Counted from the stretch's first letter, positions 1-8,898 are shown. The stretch is 54,159 bases of DNA from Bacillota bacterium (GCA_023433615.1 JAEZCJ010000174.1:1-54159), one strand, 5' to 3'. The notes: generated from the sequence alone by a model not told the origin. Made by a program: numbers and translations.

Positions 1-549
1 TTTGCGGTGACGCGGATTCGTGTTCACGGCAGCGGCTGCTTCCGTCTCGCCTCGCGGCGTCCAGCGCGCAGCCATCAGGAGGAGCTCGGCCAGCTGCAGC
101 CGCACCAGATTCAGATAGCCGGGCTGCCGGTCGGCGAGCTCGCGCTCCATTCGCTCGAATAGCTTCAGCACTGCCTCGCGTTCAAGCTCGCCTAGCCGCA
201 ACACGTGCGAAGGCATGCCGAAGGGGGCGAACAGGTCGCTGCCGCAGGCGTCTCCCAATCCTTCCAGGAAGCGATCGCTGAAGTTGACCACGATCCGCTC
301 ATGCGCGGGATTGCTGCAATTCAGCGACTTATGCACCTCTGACTTCGGGATGAACACGAGATCGCCCGCCGAGCTGGAATAGGTACGGTCCTTGATAAAA
401 TAAGCGCGTTCTCCATCGATCAGATAATAGATTTCATACGTGCTGTGGACGTGATTGCCGCGCTCGAACGGCGCATACCGCTGCGTGCGGTTCATATGGA
501 ACAGCCCTTCCTCGTCGCCGAAGTCCAGCTTGACCCATTCTCCTCTCAT
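1..549 (-). CDS. AraC-family transcriptional regulator, N-terminal part only (cut by window edge)
   Basis: The frame is open from an ATG at 547-549 to the first base of the window, giving 183 residues with no stop. GGAGGG lies about 11 bases upstream of the ATG. The translated part is an AraC-type cupin sensing domain: HVHSTYEIYYLIDGE near residue 32, then AYFIKD and VFIPKSEVHKS, as in the sugar-binding arm of this family. The two C-terminal helix-turn-helix motifs would lie beyond the edge, so the DNA-binding half cannot be seen. The gene is divergent from uxaC, with 137 bases between the two starts, so it is a plausible local regulator of uronate use. The family is certain from the cupin and context; the target is inferred. 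Confidence 0.8.
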   Translation of the reverse strand, partial: MRGEWVKLDFGDEEGLFHMNRTQRYAPFERGNHVHSTYEIYYLIDGERAYFIKDRTYSSSAGDLVFIPKSEVHKSLNCSNPAHERIVVNFSDRFLEGLGDACGSDLFAPFGMPSHVLRLGELEREAVLKLFERMERELADRQPGYLNLVRLQLAELLLMAARWTPRGETEAAAAVNTNPRHRK

Positions 550-686
550 CGTGCAGCCCTCCAATCGCATTGCCTCGCGCAAGATATGCATAGTTAGCTT
601 AGATAATAGCAAAAATCGAAGAGATTTTGTACCATTATTGCAGTAATATCGGGGTAACAATAGGTAATGGAAGGGGTTACGCCACA

Positions 687-2099
687 ATGAAGCCATTCAT
701 GGACGATCGATTCTTGCTGCATAACGATACGGCGGTACGGCTGTTCGAGGACTATGCGAAGCAGCTGCCGATTATCGACTATCACTGCCACTTAAGCCCG
801 CAGGAGATTTACGAGGATCTGAAGTTCGGCAATATTACGGAAGCATGGCTGTACGGCGACCACTACAAGTGGCGCGCGATGCGCGCCAGCGGCGTGGAAG
901 AGCGGTATGTGACCGGCGGCGAAGGCGTAAGCGATTACGAGCGCTTCGCGGCTTACGCCAAGACGGCGCCGCAGTTGCTCGGCAATCCGCTCTATCATTG
1001 GTCGCATCTCGAGCTGCAGCGTTTCTTCGGGATCACGACGCTGCTGAATGAGCGGAATGCCGCTTCGATCTGGGAGCAAGCGAACGCGAAGATGGCAGGC
1101 GGCGAGTTCACCGCGCGCAACCTGATCCGCCAGTCGAATGTCGAAGTCATCTGCACGACCGACGATCCTGCGGACACGCTGGAATACCATGTGCTCATTA
1201 AGCAGCTGCCGGATTTCGAGACGAAGGTGCTCCCGTCGTTCCGCCCGGACAAGGCGCTCGAAATTCGCCGCGCGACGTTCCTGCCATGGCTGGAGCGTCT
1301 GGAAGGGGCTGTCGGCGGCAAGGTGACGACCTATGCGGAGCTGCTCGCCGCGCTCGAGTCGCGCGTGCAGTTCTTCCATGAGGTCGGCTGCCGGGTATCG
1401 GACCATGCCCTCGACACGGTCATGTATGCGGATGCGACAGAGGCCGAGGCTGGCGTTATTTATGCGAAGGCGCTCAAGGGCGAGGCGGTTACGCTCGAAG
1501 AGGAGATGAAGTACAAGACCGTCACGCTGCTGCATCTCGGCCGCTGGTATGCCGAGCGCGGATGGGTGATGCAACTGCATATGAATGCGGCGCGCAACAA
1601 CAACCGCCGCATGTTCGGACGTCTCGGCCCGGACACCGGCTTCGACGCGATCAACGACGAAGAGGTCGTGCAGTCGCTCAGCAGGCTGCTCGATGCGATG
1701 GACAGCAGCGATAATCTGCCGAAGACGATCGTCTACTCGCTCAATCCGAAGCAGAATGACGTACTGGCCGCATTGATCGGCTGCTTCCAGGGAGGCGGCG
1801 TGGCAGGCAAAATGCAGCTCGGCTCGGCGTGGTGGTTCAACGATACGAAGGACGGCATGCTCGATCAGATGCGGACGTTGGCAAACATCGGCCTGCTCGG
1901 CCAATTCGTCGGCATGCTGACGGATTCTCGGAGCTTCCTGTCCTACCCGCGCCACGAGTATTTCCGCCGCATCCTGTGCAACCTGATCGGCGAGTGGGCG
2001 GAGAACGGGGAAGTGCCGCATGACATGGAGCTGCTCGGCGGCATGGTGCAGAACATCAGCTATTACAATGCGAGGCGGTATTTCCCGTTCGGGGAGTAG
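687..2099 (+). CDS. uxaC: Uronate (glucuronate/galacturonate) isomerase UxaC
   Basis: The enzyme converts D-glucuronate to D-fructuronate, or D-galacturonate to D-tagaturonate, the first cytoplasmic step of hexuronate breakdown. The chosen start gives 470 residues, the usual length of UxaC. Its N-terminus (MKPFMDDRFLL) is followed near residue 30 by IIDYHCHLSP, the metal-binding histidine pair of this amidohydrolase-fold family. Later family blocks include WQLHMNA-like VMQLHMNAARNNN, and TDSRSFLSYPRHEYFRR near the C-terminus. The frame stays open upstream to 627, but GGAAGGGG sits just before the ATG at 687, which fixes the start there. A terminator hairpin follows. No other exu or uxa gene is adjacent, but eda, kduD and kduI lie 25 kb downstream. 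Confidence 0.95.
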   Translation: MKPFMDDRFLLHNDTAVRLFEDYAKQLPIIDYHCHLSPQEIYEDLKFGNITEAWLYGDHYKWRAMRASGVEERYVTGGEGVSDYERFAAYAKTAPQLLGNPLYHWSHLELQRFFGITTLLNERNAASIWEQANAKMAGGEFTARNLIRQSNVEVICTTDDPADTLEYHVLIKQLPDFETKVLPSFRPDKALEIRRATFLPWLERLEGAVGGKVTTYAELLAALESRVQFFHEVGCRVSDHALDTVMYADATEAEAGVIYAKALKGEAVTLEEEMKYKTVTLLHLGRWYAERGWVMQLHMNAARNNNRRMFGRLGPDTGFDAINDEEVVQSLSRLLDAMDSSDNLPKTIVYSLNPKQNDVLAALIGCFQGGGVAGKMQLGSAWWFNDTKDGMLDQMRTLANIGLLGQFVGMLTDSRSFLSYPRHEYFRRILCNLIGEWAENGEVPHDMELLGGMVQNISYYNARRYFPFGE

Positions 2100-2126
2100 C
2101 GGAGTTGAGCGATATCGGCATGGCAG

Positions 2127-2156
2127 GCACCGCGGCATAGCTGTCGCGGTGCTTTT
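2127..2156 (+). terminator. Rho-independent terminator of uxaC
   Basis: An 8-bp perfect stem, GCACCGCG at 2127-2134 and CGCGGTGC at 2145-2152, is followed by TTTT. It begins 28 bases after the uxaC stop. Confidence 0.75.
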
Positions 2157-2224
2157 GCGCGCATGGCGTTAGCAGACGTGGCTGCGGTAGGCGCGAGTGA
2201 GAGGCGGAGCGGCCAGCGCTAAGT

Positions 2225-2306
2225 GCGTTATCGGTCCTAGGAACCGCTAACGGGCGTATCCGGACGGCGGGCAAGCGCGTTAACGGTCCGAGGGACCGCT
2301 ATCCGC
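2225..2306. repeat. Two copies of a TAGCGGTCC-type palindromic intergenic repeat
   Basis: Two imperfect palindromes sit about 54 bases apart: TATCGGTCCTAGGAACCGCTA (2229-2249) and TAACGGTCCGAGGGACCGCTA (2281-2301). The same element recurs four times at 7889-8083. No gene is visible in the rest of the 2100-2384 gap. Confidence 0.7.
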
Positions 2307-2384
2307 AGCCGTGCAGCCGTATGGCGGGGTAAAGCGGACCATGCCGCTCGAAACATGGTAATATAGGGGAGAGGTGGTGATCCC

Positions 2385-3203
2385 TTGAAGCGTATTGTGA
2401 TCTGGATGACGGCGCTGCTGCTCATTGCCGGAAGCTGGGGCGGGAATGTGTGGTACTACAACAGCATGCAATTGGCGGAGCCGATGTTCCTGCCGCACTT
2501 TATCGCCATTCATGGTATGGGGGGCGAACCTATAGATTTCTACTACCTCGAGAACCAAGCCGATGCCGGCGAGGTGGTAGGCATACAGATCGAGGAGCTG
2601 CCTCCGCTTCGATTCAACCTGCACGAGAGCAGCCGCTATTCGCATCACGTGCTGATGAAGGCCTCGGCCTACTGGGAGCCGGAAATGCTCGGCGCGCCGG
2701 ATCAGTCGCAGTTACCGATGACGATCCGCGAAATTACAGTCCATTACAACGGCAGAGCGCCGAAGAGGGTGCCGATCGGGGAGGTTCTGCTGATGCCGGA
2801 CAGACGGGAGGGCTTGCTCAATTTCATCATGGGGGGAGCTTCGTCGGACGGGACAGGGAACAGCAAAGTCCGTCTCACGCGGCAAGCGACGCTGGAGAAG
2901 GTCGATTACGCCTATAGCGATCGGATCGGTCCGGGTTTCCGCCTCGAGCTCGACGGGCAGCCTATCGAAGAACAATCATTCCCGCGCGAACTCCGGGAAG
3001 GCGATTTGCTGGAGTTCACCTATGCATGGCTGGCGCAAGAGAACGAGCGGATTGTCCTCGAAGGCTACCAGATCAAAGTGCAGCTTCACTTCCGGACACC
3101 GGAAGGGCGGACGACGGTCGAGACGATTCCGGTGAATCGAAACGTCTATTTAAGCGAAGCGCAAGTGAAACGGCTCGTCCGGGCGGGAGGCGAGCTGCCA
3201 TGA
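2385..3203 (+). CDS. Secreted or membrane-anchored protein of unknown function
   Basis: I do not recognise the family. The start is a TTG at 2385, supported by GAGAGGTGGTG about 9 bases upstream; no better start follows. The 272-residue product has a basic, hydrophobic N-terminus (residues 2-20, MKRIVIWMTALLLIAG) typical of a signal peptide or single anchor. It has no lipobox cysteine, so the rest is probably outside the membrane. The remainder is soluble and rich in beta-strand-like stretches with charged residues, for example EITVHYNG and LEFTYAWLAQENER. Its TGA overlaps the ATG of the next gene, a membrane protein, so the two are coupled and probably work together in the envelope. Confidence 0.8.
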   Translation: MKRIVIWMTALLLIAGSWGGNVWYYNSMQLAEPMFLPHFIAIHGMGGEPIDFYYLENQADAGEVVGIQIEELPPLRFNLHESSRYSHHVLMKASAYWEPEMLGAPDQSQLPMTIREITVHYNGRAPKRVPIGEVLLMPDRREGLLNFIMGGASSDGTGNSKVRLTRQATLEKVDYAYSDRIGPGFRLELDGQPIEEQSFPRELREGDLLEFTYAWLAQENERIVLEGYQIKVQLHFRTPEGRTTVETIPVNRNVYLSEAQVKRLVRAGGELP

Positions 3204-3790
3204 GCGTGAAGGCGAACTTCGCCCAGTCCAAGGCACTAAGGCGCATGGGCTGGGGGCTCCTGTTCGAGCTGATCGATATTCGAATCGCGGCTTTCGACCT
3301 ATTGCCGGACTTCATCGGCTACATTCTTCTGGCGACAGCGCTGTCTGCGCTTGGCGGCCAGCACGCAGGCTTCCGCAGAGCCCGTTGGGCCGCGATCGCG
3401 ATGATAGCGTTGACCCTGCCGAGTGTCTTGGTGACGTCGAATGCCGGATTCGCGGATATGGCCGTGCTTCCGCTGGGGCTGCATCTGTACGGGCAGGCAC
3501 TGCTGGCCGTGCATGTAGCGATGGCCTATTGGATGTTCGGCGGACTGCGTCACATGGCTGCGCAAGCGGGGGACAGCGGCCTGCAGGCTGCTGCCGAGCT
3601 GCGGATGCAGCTGTACATGGCGGTCAATTTTGCGCAGCTCGCTGCCTACCCGTTCGTCTTGAATGCGGGCGATGACATGATCGGATTGCTCCTCGTTGCC
3701 GGCGTACTCGCCTTCATCATGGAGCTGCTGCTCTTAGGGCTTACTTTCAAGACGGCCAAGAGGCGGCTGCCTGCCGAGAACGAGAACTAA
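3200..3790 (+). CDS. Integral membrane protein of unknown function
   Basis: The ATG at 3200 overlaps the upstream stop (ATGA), and GGGAGG lies 9 bases before it. The open frame runs further upstream but only inside the previous gene. The 196-residue product has about four or five membrane segments, including LLPDFIGYILLATALSAL near residue 32, AAIAMIALTLPSVLV near 60, LYGQALLAVHVAMAYWMF near 95 and IGLLLVAGVLAFIMELLLL near the end. The short loops carry no recognisable catalytic motif. It is the downstream partner of the anchored protein at 2385, and together they form a two-gene operon of unknown purpose. Confidence 0.8.
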   Translation: MSVKANFAQSKALRRMGWGLLFELIDIRIAAFDLLPDFIGYILLATALSALGGQHAGFRRARWAAIAMIALTLPSVLVTSNAGFADMAVLPLGLHLYGQALLAVHVAMAYWMFGGLRHMAAQAGDSGLQAAAELRMQLYMAVNFAQLAAYPFVLNAGDDMIGLLLVAGVLAFIMELLLLGLTFKTAKRRLPAENEN

Positions 3791-3824
3791 CCGCTTCGCC
3801 TGCCGCTGCCGCCTATCCCTCGCG

Positions 3825-4667
3825 TCAGCGCTGCAAGCTCTGCTTGAACTTCTCCGGCGTGAGGCCGGTCTTCTTCTTGAACGCGCGCGAGAAGTGGGCG
3901 GGATGCTTGAAGCCGACCTCATAGCAGGTCTCCGTGACCGGCTTGGCCGGCTGGAGGAGGAAGGCGATCTTCGCTTGGTTGATGCGCCGCTCATAGAGGT
4001 AGCTGAATATCGTGAACCCGGTCACTTCCTTGAACAGTCGCGTTAAATAGTATTTATCGAGATGAAGCTCGCGCTCGAGCACGTCCAGATGAATGTCTTC
4101 CATATAGTGCGATTCCAAGTATTCGACGATGCGCTGCGCGTTCTGCGCTTTGGGGCTGTGCGCGTCTGCCGTCCGAAGCTCCTGGACCTGGCAGCATTCT
4201 TGAATGACATGCAGCAGCTCCAGGAATGTCAATAGGAAGCGGTTATAAGCAAGCGGATCCTCCAGCAAGAACAGCTCGCAGAGCGTGGACAGGAGCGATT
4301 CGACTTGCTCTCTTTGCGTGCCGGCAAGCCGTAGACGAATATTGCCATGCTCCTGAAAAGGCGCCAGCACATTAAGCAGGAACGGCGGGCGGATCAGCTC
4401 GGCGACGAAGGTCGGGTCGAAATGCAGGATCGTGCGGTGATAAGGCTCGCGTTCATCGATGTTCGGGGCATGCAGCGTCATGCCATGCATGAGGAACAGA
4501 TCTCCCGGCGCAAGCGTGAAAATCTGGCCGCCAATCAAGTAATGGCCGGCGCCGCCATGGAAATAATAGATTTCGTATGTAGCATGTGCATGGAAGGAGG
4601 CATTCGGATAATGCTCGGTATTGAAGCTGACGTCAATCGGCAGCTTGTACACGTCTTTCAGACTCAT
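3825..4667 (-). CDS. AraC-family transcriptional regulator
   Basis: The 280-residue protein begins at an ATG at 4665-4667 preceded by GGAGGTG; the frame is open to 4796, but that part has no ribosome site. Residues 1-100 form a cupin arm (FHAHATYEIYYFHGG, LAPGDLFLMHGMTLHAP) for sugar sensing. Residues 170-280 carry the paired helix-turn-helix of AraC/XylS proteins, with the signature EVGFKHPAHFSRAFKKKTGLTP in the last 40 residues. It is divergent from the oxidoreductase-isomerase operon starting at 4855, and the 187-base gap holds a cre-like site and a promoter. It probably activates that operon when its sugar is present. Confidence 0.92.
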   Translation of the reverse strand: MSLKDVYKLPIDVSFNTEHYPNASFHAHATYEIYYFHGGAGHYLIGGQIFTLAPGDLFLMHGMTLHAPNIDEREPYHRTILHFDPTFVAELIRPPFLLNVLAPFQEHGNIRLRLAGTQREQVESLLSTLCELFLLEDPLAYNRFLLTFLELLHVIQECCQVQELRTADAHSPKAQNAQRIVEYLESHYMEDIHLDVLERELHLDKYYLTRLFKEVTGFTIFSYLYERRINQAKIAFLLQPAKPVTETCYEVGFKHPAHFSRAFKKKTGLTPEKFKQSLQR

Positions 4668-4778
4668 CGGGGCACCTCCGTTCGCATAGTGCAATGCCTC
4701 AATTGTAGCATGCCGTCTCCATTGCCGCATTAACAATAAGTCAATCACAGTCAAATGAACGTCCGAGATTGCTACTGA

Positions 4779-4820
4779 CAAGTAAGCGCTTGCCAAGCAC
4801 GCGTGCTATGCTGGTACATA
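4779..4820 (+). promoter_or_regulatory. cre-like palindrome and candidate promoter for the 4855 operon
   Basis: AAGTAAGCGCTTGCCA at 4780-4795 carries the palindromic core AAGCGCTT and matches the CcpA cre consensus with about two mismatches. The overlapping hexamer TTGCCA (4790-4795) and TACATA (4815-4820) are 19 bases apart and could serve as -35 and -10. Catabolite repression of this operon is an inference. Confidence 0.35.
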
Positions 4821-4854
4821 AGTTCAGCTATCTGGAAAGGATGACGAGGATAAC

Positions 4855-6000
4855 ATGGCAGCAGTGAGAGTCGGCGTTATCGGTCTTGGCAATATGGGAA
4901 CCGCGCATGCCAATGCTTTGCATGGCGGCATTATTAAGGGAGCAGTGCTCGGAGCGGTCTGCGACGAGCGGCCAGAGCGGCTCGAATGGGCGGGCGGACA
5001 ATACGGCGAAGCTACGGCTTGTTACGGCGAGGTCGACGCCATGCTCGCTTCGGGTACCATTGACGGCGTGATCGTGGCGACGCCGCATTACGGCCATCCC
5101 GAATTGGCGATTAAGGCGTTCGGACAGGGGCTGCATGTGCTGATCGAGAAGCCTGCGGGCGTCTATACGAAGCAAGTGCGCGAGATGAACGAGGCGGCAG
5201 CCGCGACGAATAAGATATACGGGATCATGTACAACCAGCGGCTCAATCCGATGTATCTGAAGCTGCGGGAGCTGGTGGAATCAGGCGAGCTCGGCGAGCT
5301 GCGGCGCACGAACTGGATCGTGACCGATTGGTACCGGTCGCAGAGCTACTACGATTCCGGCAGCTGGCGGGCGACTTGGGAAGGCGAAGGCGGCGGCGTC
5401 CTGATCAATCAATGTCCGCATCAGCTGGACCTGTGGCACTGGACGACGCACCTGAAGCCGAAGCGGCTTCGCGCGTTCTGCCAGTTCGGCCGCTACCGGG
5501 ATATCGAGGTCGAGAACGAAGTCACGGCATACGTGGAATACGAGAACGGCGGAACGGGCGTGTTCGTGACGACGACGGCTGAGGCGCCGGGCACGAACCG
5601 GTTCGAGGTGGCAGGCACGCGCGGCAAGATCGTCATCGAGCGCGGCAAAATGTCGTTCTGGCGCAACCGCGTGACGGAGCCGGAGTTCAATGCGACGTTC
5701 CGCGGCGGATTCGGCTCGCCTGAATGCTGGTCGGTCGATATTCCGGTTCCGGCAGGCGAGGGCCCGCAGCATAACGGCATCATTCAGAACTGGACGGACG
5801 CGATTGCCGGCGGCTCGCCGCTTGTCGCGCCGGGCGAGGACGGCATTGACGGCCTCATGCTGTCCAATGCGATGCTGCTGTCGACTTGGACGGATAATTG
5901 GGTGGACTTCCCGATCAATGAAGAACGGTTCCAAGCGGAGCTCGAAGCGCGGATTCGCGAATCGCGCGACCGCCGCGCATCCGAAGGGAGCCGGTCCTGA
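4855..6000 (+). CDS. Gfo/Idh/MocA family sugar oxidoreductase
   Basis: The 381-residue protein has an N-terminal Rossmann fold with GVIGLGNMGTAHA at residues 7-19, and the family lysine motif HVLIEKPAG near residue 95. The C-terminal substrate domain contains GGGVLINQCPHQLDLWHW near residue 180, the usual place of the catalytic aspartate and histidine. Members oxidise or reduce hydroxyl groups of sugars, cyclitols or glycosides with NAD(P). It is the first gene of a three-gene operon; its TGA overlaps the start of a second family member. GAGG precedes the ATG by about 7 bases. The substrate cannot be read from the sequence. Confidence 0.93.
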   Translation: MAAVRVGVIGLGNMGTAHANALHGGIIKGAVLGAVCDERPERLEWAGGQYGEATACYGEVDAMLASGTIDGVIVATPHYGHPELAIKAFGQGLHVLIEKPAGVYTKQVREMNEAAAATNKIYGIMYNQRLNPMYLKLRELVESGELGELRRTNWIVTDWYRSQSYYDSGSWRATWEGEGGGVLINQCPHQLDLWHWTTHLKPKRLRAFCQFGRYRDIEVENEVTAYVEYENGGTGVFVTTTAEAPGTNRFEVAGTRGKIVIERGKMSFWRNRVTEPEFNATFRGGFGSPECWSVDIPVPAGEGPQHNGIIQNWTDAIAGGSPLVAPGEDGIDGLMLSNAMLLSTWTDNWVDFPINEERFQAELEARIRESRDRRASEGSRS

Positions 6001-7073
6001 TGCGCGGAGACGGCATGAATTACGCGCCGCAGGGCAAGCCGCAGCCGGTCGTGAAGCCGGGCGAATTCGTCTTCGCGGCGATGGCGCTGGACCACGGCCA
6101 TATCTACGGCATGTGCAACGGGCTCATCGAGGCCGGCGGCACGTTGAAGCTCGTCTATGACCCGGATCCCCTTAAGGTGGCGGCTTTCCGCAGGACGTAC
6201 CCCGACGTGCAGGCTGCCGATTCGCCTGAGGCGATACTGCAGGACCCCGAGATCATGTTGGTAGCGGCTGCCGCGATCCCTTCGGAACGCGGACCGCTCG
6301 GCGTCCGGGTGATGCGGCACGGCAAGGATTATTTTACGGATAAGACGCCGTTCACGACGCTGGAGCAGCTTGCGGACGCGCGGCAGGCCGTGGCCGAGAC
6401 GGGGCGCAAGTACGCCGTCTACTACAGCGAGCGGCTGCACGTGGAGAGCGCGATTCATGCCGGGGATCTCGTGGCGTCCGGCGCGATCGGCCGCGTCGTG
6501 CAGGTGCTGGGCCTTGGGCCTCATCGGCTGAATACGCTGTCGCGGCCGGATTGGTTTTTCCGGAAGGAACAGTACGGCGGCATTCTATGCGATATCGGCA
6601 GCCATCAGATCGAGCAGTTCCTGTTCTTCGCGGGCTGTCGGGATGCCAAGGTGCTGCACAGCAAGGTCGCGAACTACCATTGCAAGGAGCAGTATCCGGA
6701 GCTCGAGGACTTCGGCGACGCGACGCTGGTCGGCGATAACGGGGCGACGAATTATTTTCGCGTGGATTGGCTGACGCCGAACGGGTTGGGCACATGGGGA
6801 GACGGACGCACGCTCATCATGGGCACCGACGGCTACATCGAGCTGCGCAAATATATCGACATCGCGCGTTCCCCGGGCGGCAACCACCTGTACTTGGTCA
6901 ACGGCGAGGGCGAGCATCATATGGAACTGTCGGGCAAGGTCGGGTATCCGTACTTCGGACGGCTGATCTTGGATTGCTTGAGCCGGGAAGAGACCGCGAT
7001 GACGCAGGCACATACGTTCAAGGCTGCGGAGCTGTGCTTGCTTGCGCAGCAAGCGGCCGTACGGATCGAATAG
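6000..7073 (+). CDS. Second, divergent Gfo/Idh/MocA family protein
   Basis: The ATG at 6000 overlaps the preceding stop codon (TGATG); an in-frame ATG at 6015 is an alternative start. The 357-residue protein aligns in layout with Gfo/Idh enzymes: a Rossmann domain to about residue 130 and an alpha/beta substrate domain after that, with YGGILCDIGSHQIEQFLFF near residue 193 holding the aspartate-histidine pair. Two family landmarks are altered. The glycine loop reads MALDHGHIYG instead of GxGxxG, and the usual EKP reads DKTP. It may bind cofactor in a different way or act as a partner of the upstream enzyme. The substrate is unknown. Confidence 0.88.
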   Translation: MRGDGMNYAPQGKPQPVVKPGEFVFAAMALDHGHIYGMCNGLIEAGGTLKLVYDPDPLKVAAFRRTYPDVQAADSPEAILQDPEIMLVAAAAIPSERGPLGVRVMRHGKDYFTDKTPFTTLEQLADARQAVAETGRKYAVYYSERLHVESAIHAGDLVASGAIGRVVQVLGLGPHRLNTLSRPDWFFRKEQYGGILCDIGSHQIEQFLFFAGCRDAKVLHSKVANYHCKEQYPELEDFGDATLVGDNGATNYFRVDWLTPNGLGTWGDGRTLIMGTDGYIELRKYIDIARSPGGNHLYLVNGEGEHHMELSGKVGYPYFGRLILDCLSREETAMTQAHTFKAAELCLLAQQAAVRIE

Positions 7074-7089
7074 AACGGAGGAAGAGAAG

Positions 7090-7860
7090 ATGAAGCAAGC
7101 ACAGATTGCGGCGCAGCTCTACACGCTGCGGGACTATACGAAGACGCCGGAGGATTTCGAGCGTACGCTGGAGCTGGTAGCCGCCATCGGGTATGCGGCC
7201 GTGCAAGTATCCGGAACGGGACCGCTGGACCCGGCGTTCGTGAAGGAGGCCGCCGACCGGCATGGCCTGGCGATCTGCGCCACGCATATCCCTTATGCGC
7301 GCTTGAAAGACGATCTCGACGCGGTCATCGCGGAGCACAAGCTGTGGGGCTGCCGCTATGTCGGACTCGGCATGCTGCCGCAGTCGTACATCCAAGCGGG
7401 ACGAGACGGCTACACGGCGTTCGCGCGGGAGTGCGATGAGATCGCGAAGAAGCTGGATGCCGCCGGACTGAAGTTCGTCTACCATAACCATAAGATCGAG
7501 TTCCAAAAATATGACGGCGTAACCGGCATGGAACTGCTGATGAACGAGACGGATGCCGATGCCTTCCACTTCGAGCTGGATACGTACTGGGCGCAAGCCG
7601 GCGGAGCGGATCCTGCGGCATGGGTGCGGAAGCTGGGCGGGCGCATGAAGGTCGTCCACTTGAAGGATATGGAGATCGTGGACGACACGCAGCTGTTCGC
7701 CGAGCTCGGCGAAGGCAACATGAACTGGGACGCGATTATCGAAGCTTGCGACGCGATCGGCATGGAATGGTACATCGTCGAGCAGGACGCCTGCCGGCGC
7801 GACCCGTTCGAGAGCCTCGCGATCAGCTACAAGTATTTGGCGGCGCGGGCGCAGGGGTAA
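7090..7860 (+). CDS. Sugar phosphate isomerase/epimerase-like TIM-barrel protein
   Basis: The ATG at 7090 is preceded by CGGAGGAAGAG. The 256-residue product has the xylose-isomerase-like TIM barrel common in sugar isomerases and epimerases: AAQLYTLRDYTKTP at the N-terminus, ICATHIPYARL near 73, FVYHNHKIEF near 133, HFELDTYWAQAGG near 158, and MKVVHLKDME near 188. These glutamate, aspartate and histidine positions are the usual divalent-metal ligands. Lying 16 bases after a tandem pair of Gfo/Idh proteins, it probably acts on their keto-sugar product by isomerisation, epimerisation or elimination. The exact reaction is not determined. Confidence 0.9.
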   Translation: MKQAQIAAQLYTLRDYTKTPEDFERTLELVAAIGYAAVQVSGTGPLDPAFVKEAADRHGLAICATHIPYARLKDDLDAVIAEHKLWGCRYVGLGMLPQSYIQAGRDGYTAFARECDEIAKKLDAAGLKFVYHNHKIEFQKYDGVTGMELLMNETDADAFHFELDTYWAQAGGADPAAWVRKLGGRMKVVHLKDMEIVDDTQLFAELGEGNMNWDAIIEACDAIGMEWYIVEQDACRRDPFESLAISYKYLAARAQG

Positions 7861-7888
7861 GGCGTTCAATTGTGGCAGCGGAGCGGAG

Positions 7889-8083
7889 CCGCTAGCGGTC
7901 GCGGAGACCGTTGTCGGCTGCCGGAGCATGCGATAGAAGACGAATAGCGGTCCTCCGGACCGCTATTCGTCATGTTCGGAGCGCGTGGGACGCTGCTCCG
8001 CCTCCAGTAGCGGTCCTGGGGAACGCTACTTCCGCTTCCGGACGTCTGGCAGCCGATGTTAACGAACCTCCGGACCGCTATTG
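7889..8083. repeat. Cluster of four TAGCGGTCC-type palindromes
   Basis: Copies lie at about 7893-7913, 7940-7970, 8006-8031 and 8057-8083. The second is perfect, with 14-bp arms (7940-7953 and 7957-7970) and a 3-base loop. It could end transcription of the 7090 gene, although it has no T-run. The rest of the 7861-8140 gap shows no gene. Confidence 0.75.
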
Positions 8084-8140
8084 CGGGTTCGGACTATCGA
8101 GCAGCGGTCTGACGGCGATCCTCCCCTGCTGCCGACTCGG

Positions 8141-8895
8141 CTACAGCGACATCCAGAAAATAGGAACGGCGATTCCGATGCCGATTACGCCGCTGACCTT
8201 CGCCATGACGAGATAAGTGTCCGTCGGTTCGGGATTCTCTACCCACAGTCCGTACGACAGCTTGAACTGGAAGAGGACGAAGCGCTCTGAGAGCAATTGA
8301 AGCCAGCCGAAGGCGAGGCAGAAGAGCGCCGGGATGAGCATGATCGGTAACGTATGCTGCTCGTGATACTGCTCGTAGGCCGCCGTGACGATGCTGCTGG
8401 GATCGTAATATTCCTCGCCGGGAGCTAGCTGCCGCTTGCCATTGACATAGAAGCCTCCCCCGTCAACCATTCCCCATTCTTGTCGCGGGCAATCAGCATA
8501 TGGCCCTGATCCTCCACGTTGTAGGACGCTCCGCTCGGATACGTGACCCTGTACAAGGCCGGCATGCCGTTCGAAGCCAGCTTGTCGACGACGTACGACT
8601 CCCCGCGGATCATGACGGTACGCCGGTTGTCTTCTTGCATGACGCGTATCTTTTCCTTGCCCCTCGTCCGCACGTACGTGCGTGAACCGTCTTGTGCCGC
8701 CGAATGCGGTTTGAAGGCCTGGCTGTCCAGATAGAAAATCTTCTGCGAATAATAGCCCGTGATCCACAAGTATACCATGGCGCCTAGCAGCAGGATCGTA
8801 ACGGCGATCAGCACGATCGTCCCGACTCGCTTCGCCTTGTCGAGGTCGAGGTGCGGTTGATCATAGTCGAATTCTCGTTCGTTGCGCTGTCTCAT
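8141..8895 (-). pseudogene. Membrane protein of unknown function, split by a frameshift
   Basis: An ATG at 8893-8895 with GGAAGGGG upstream begins a frame that encodes a basic N-terminus, one membrane segment (VGTIVLIAVTILLLGAMVYLW, about residues 24-44) and an extracytoplasmic region, and then stops at 8425. The neighbouring frame continues the protein sensibly as GGGFYVNGKRQLAPGEEYYDP, followed by two more membrane segments, and stops at 8141. Adding one base to the five-C run at 8457-8461 joins the two parts into a product of about 251 residues. The gene ends 3 bases from the AraC gene upstream, so the two are probably cotranscribed. It is either a recent pseudogene, a phase-variable gene or a sequencing error. 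Confidence 0.7.
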
Positions 8896-8898
8896 CGT

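Noticed and set aside
792..2138. Long open frame of 448 codons opposite uxaC
   Set aside because: It is antisense to a certain gene, has arginine- and histidine-rich shadow composition and no ribosome site; GC-rich third positions keep it open.
2100..2384. Transposon ends flanking the GC-rich palindromes
   Set aside because: No transposase, target duplication or paired long inverted repeats are visible.
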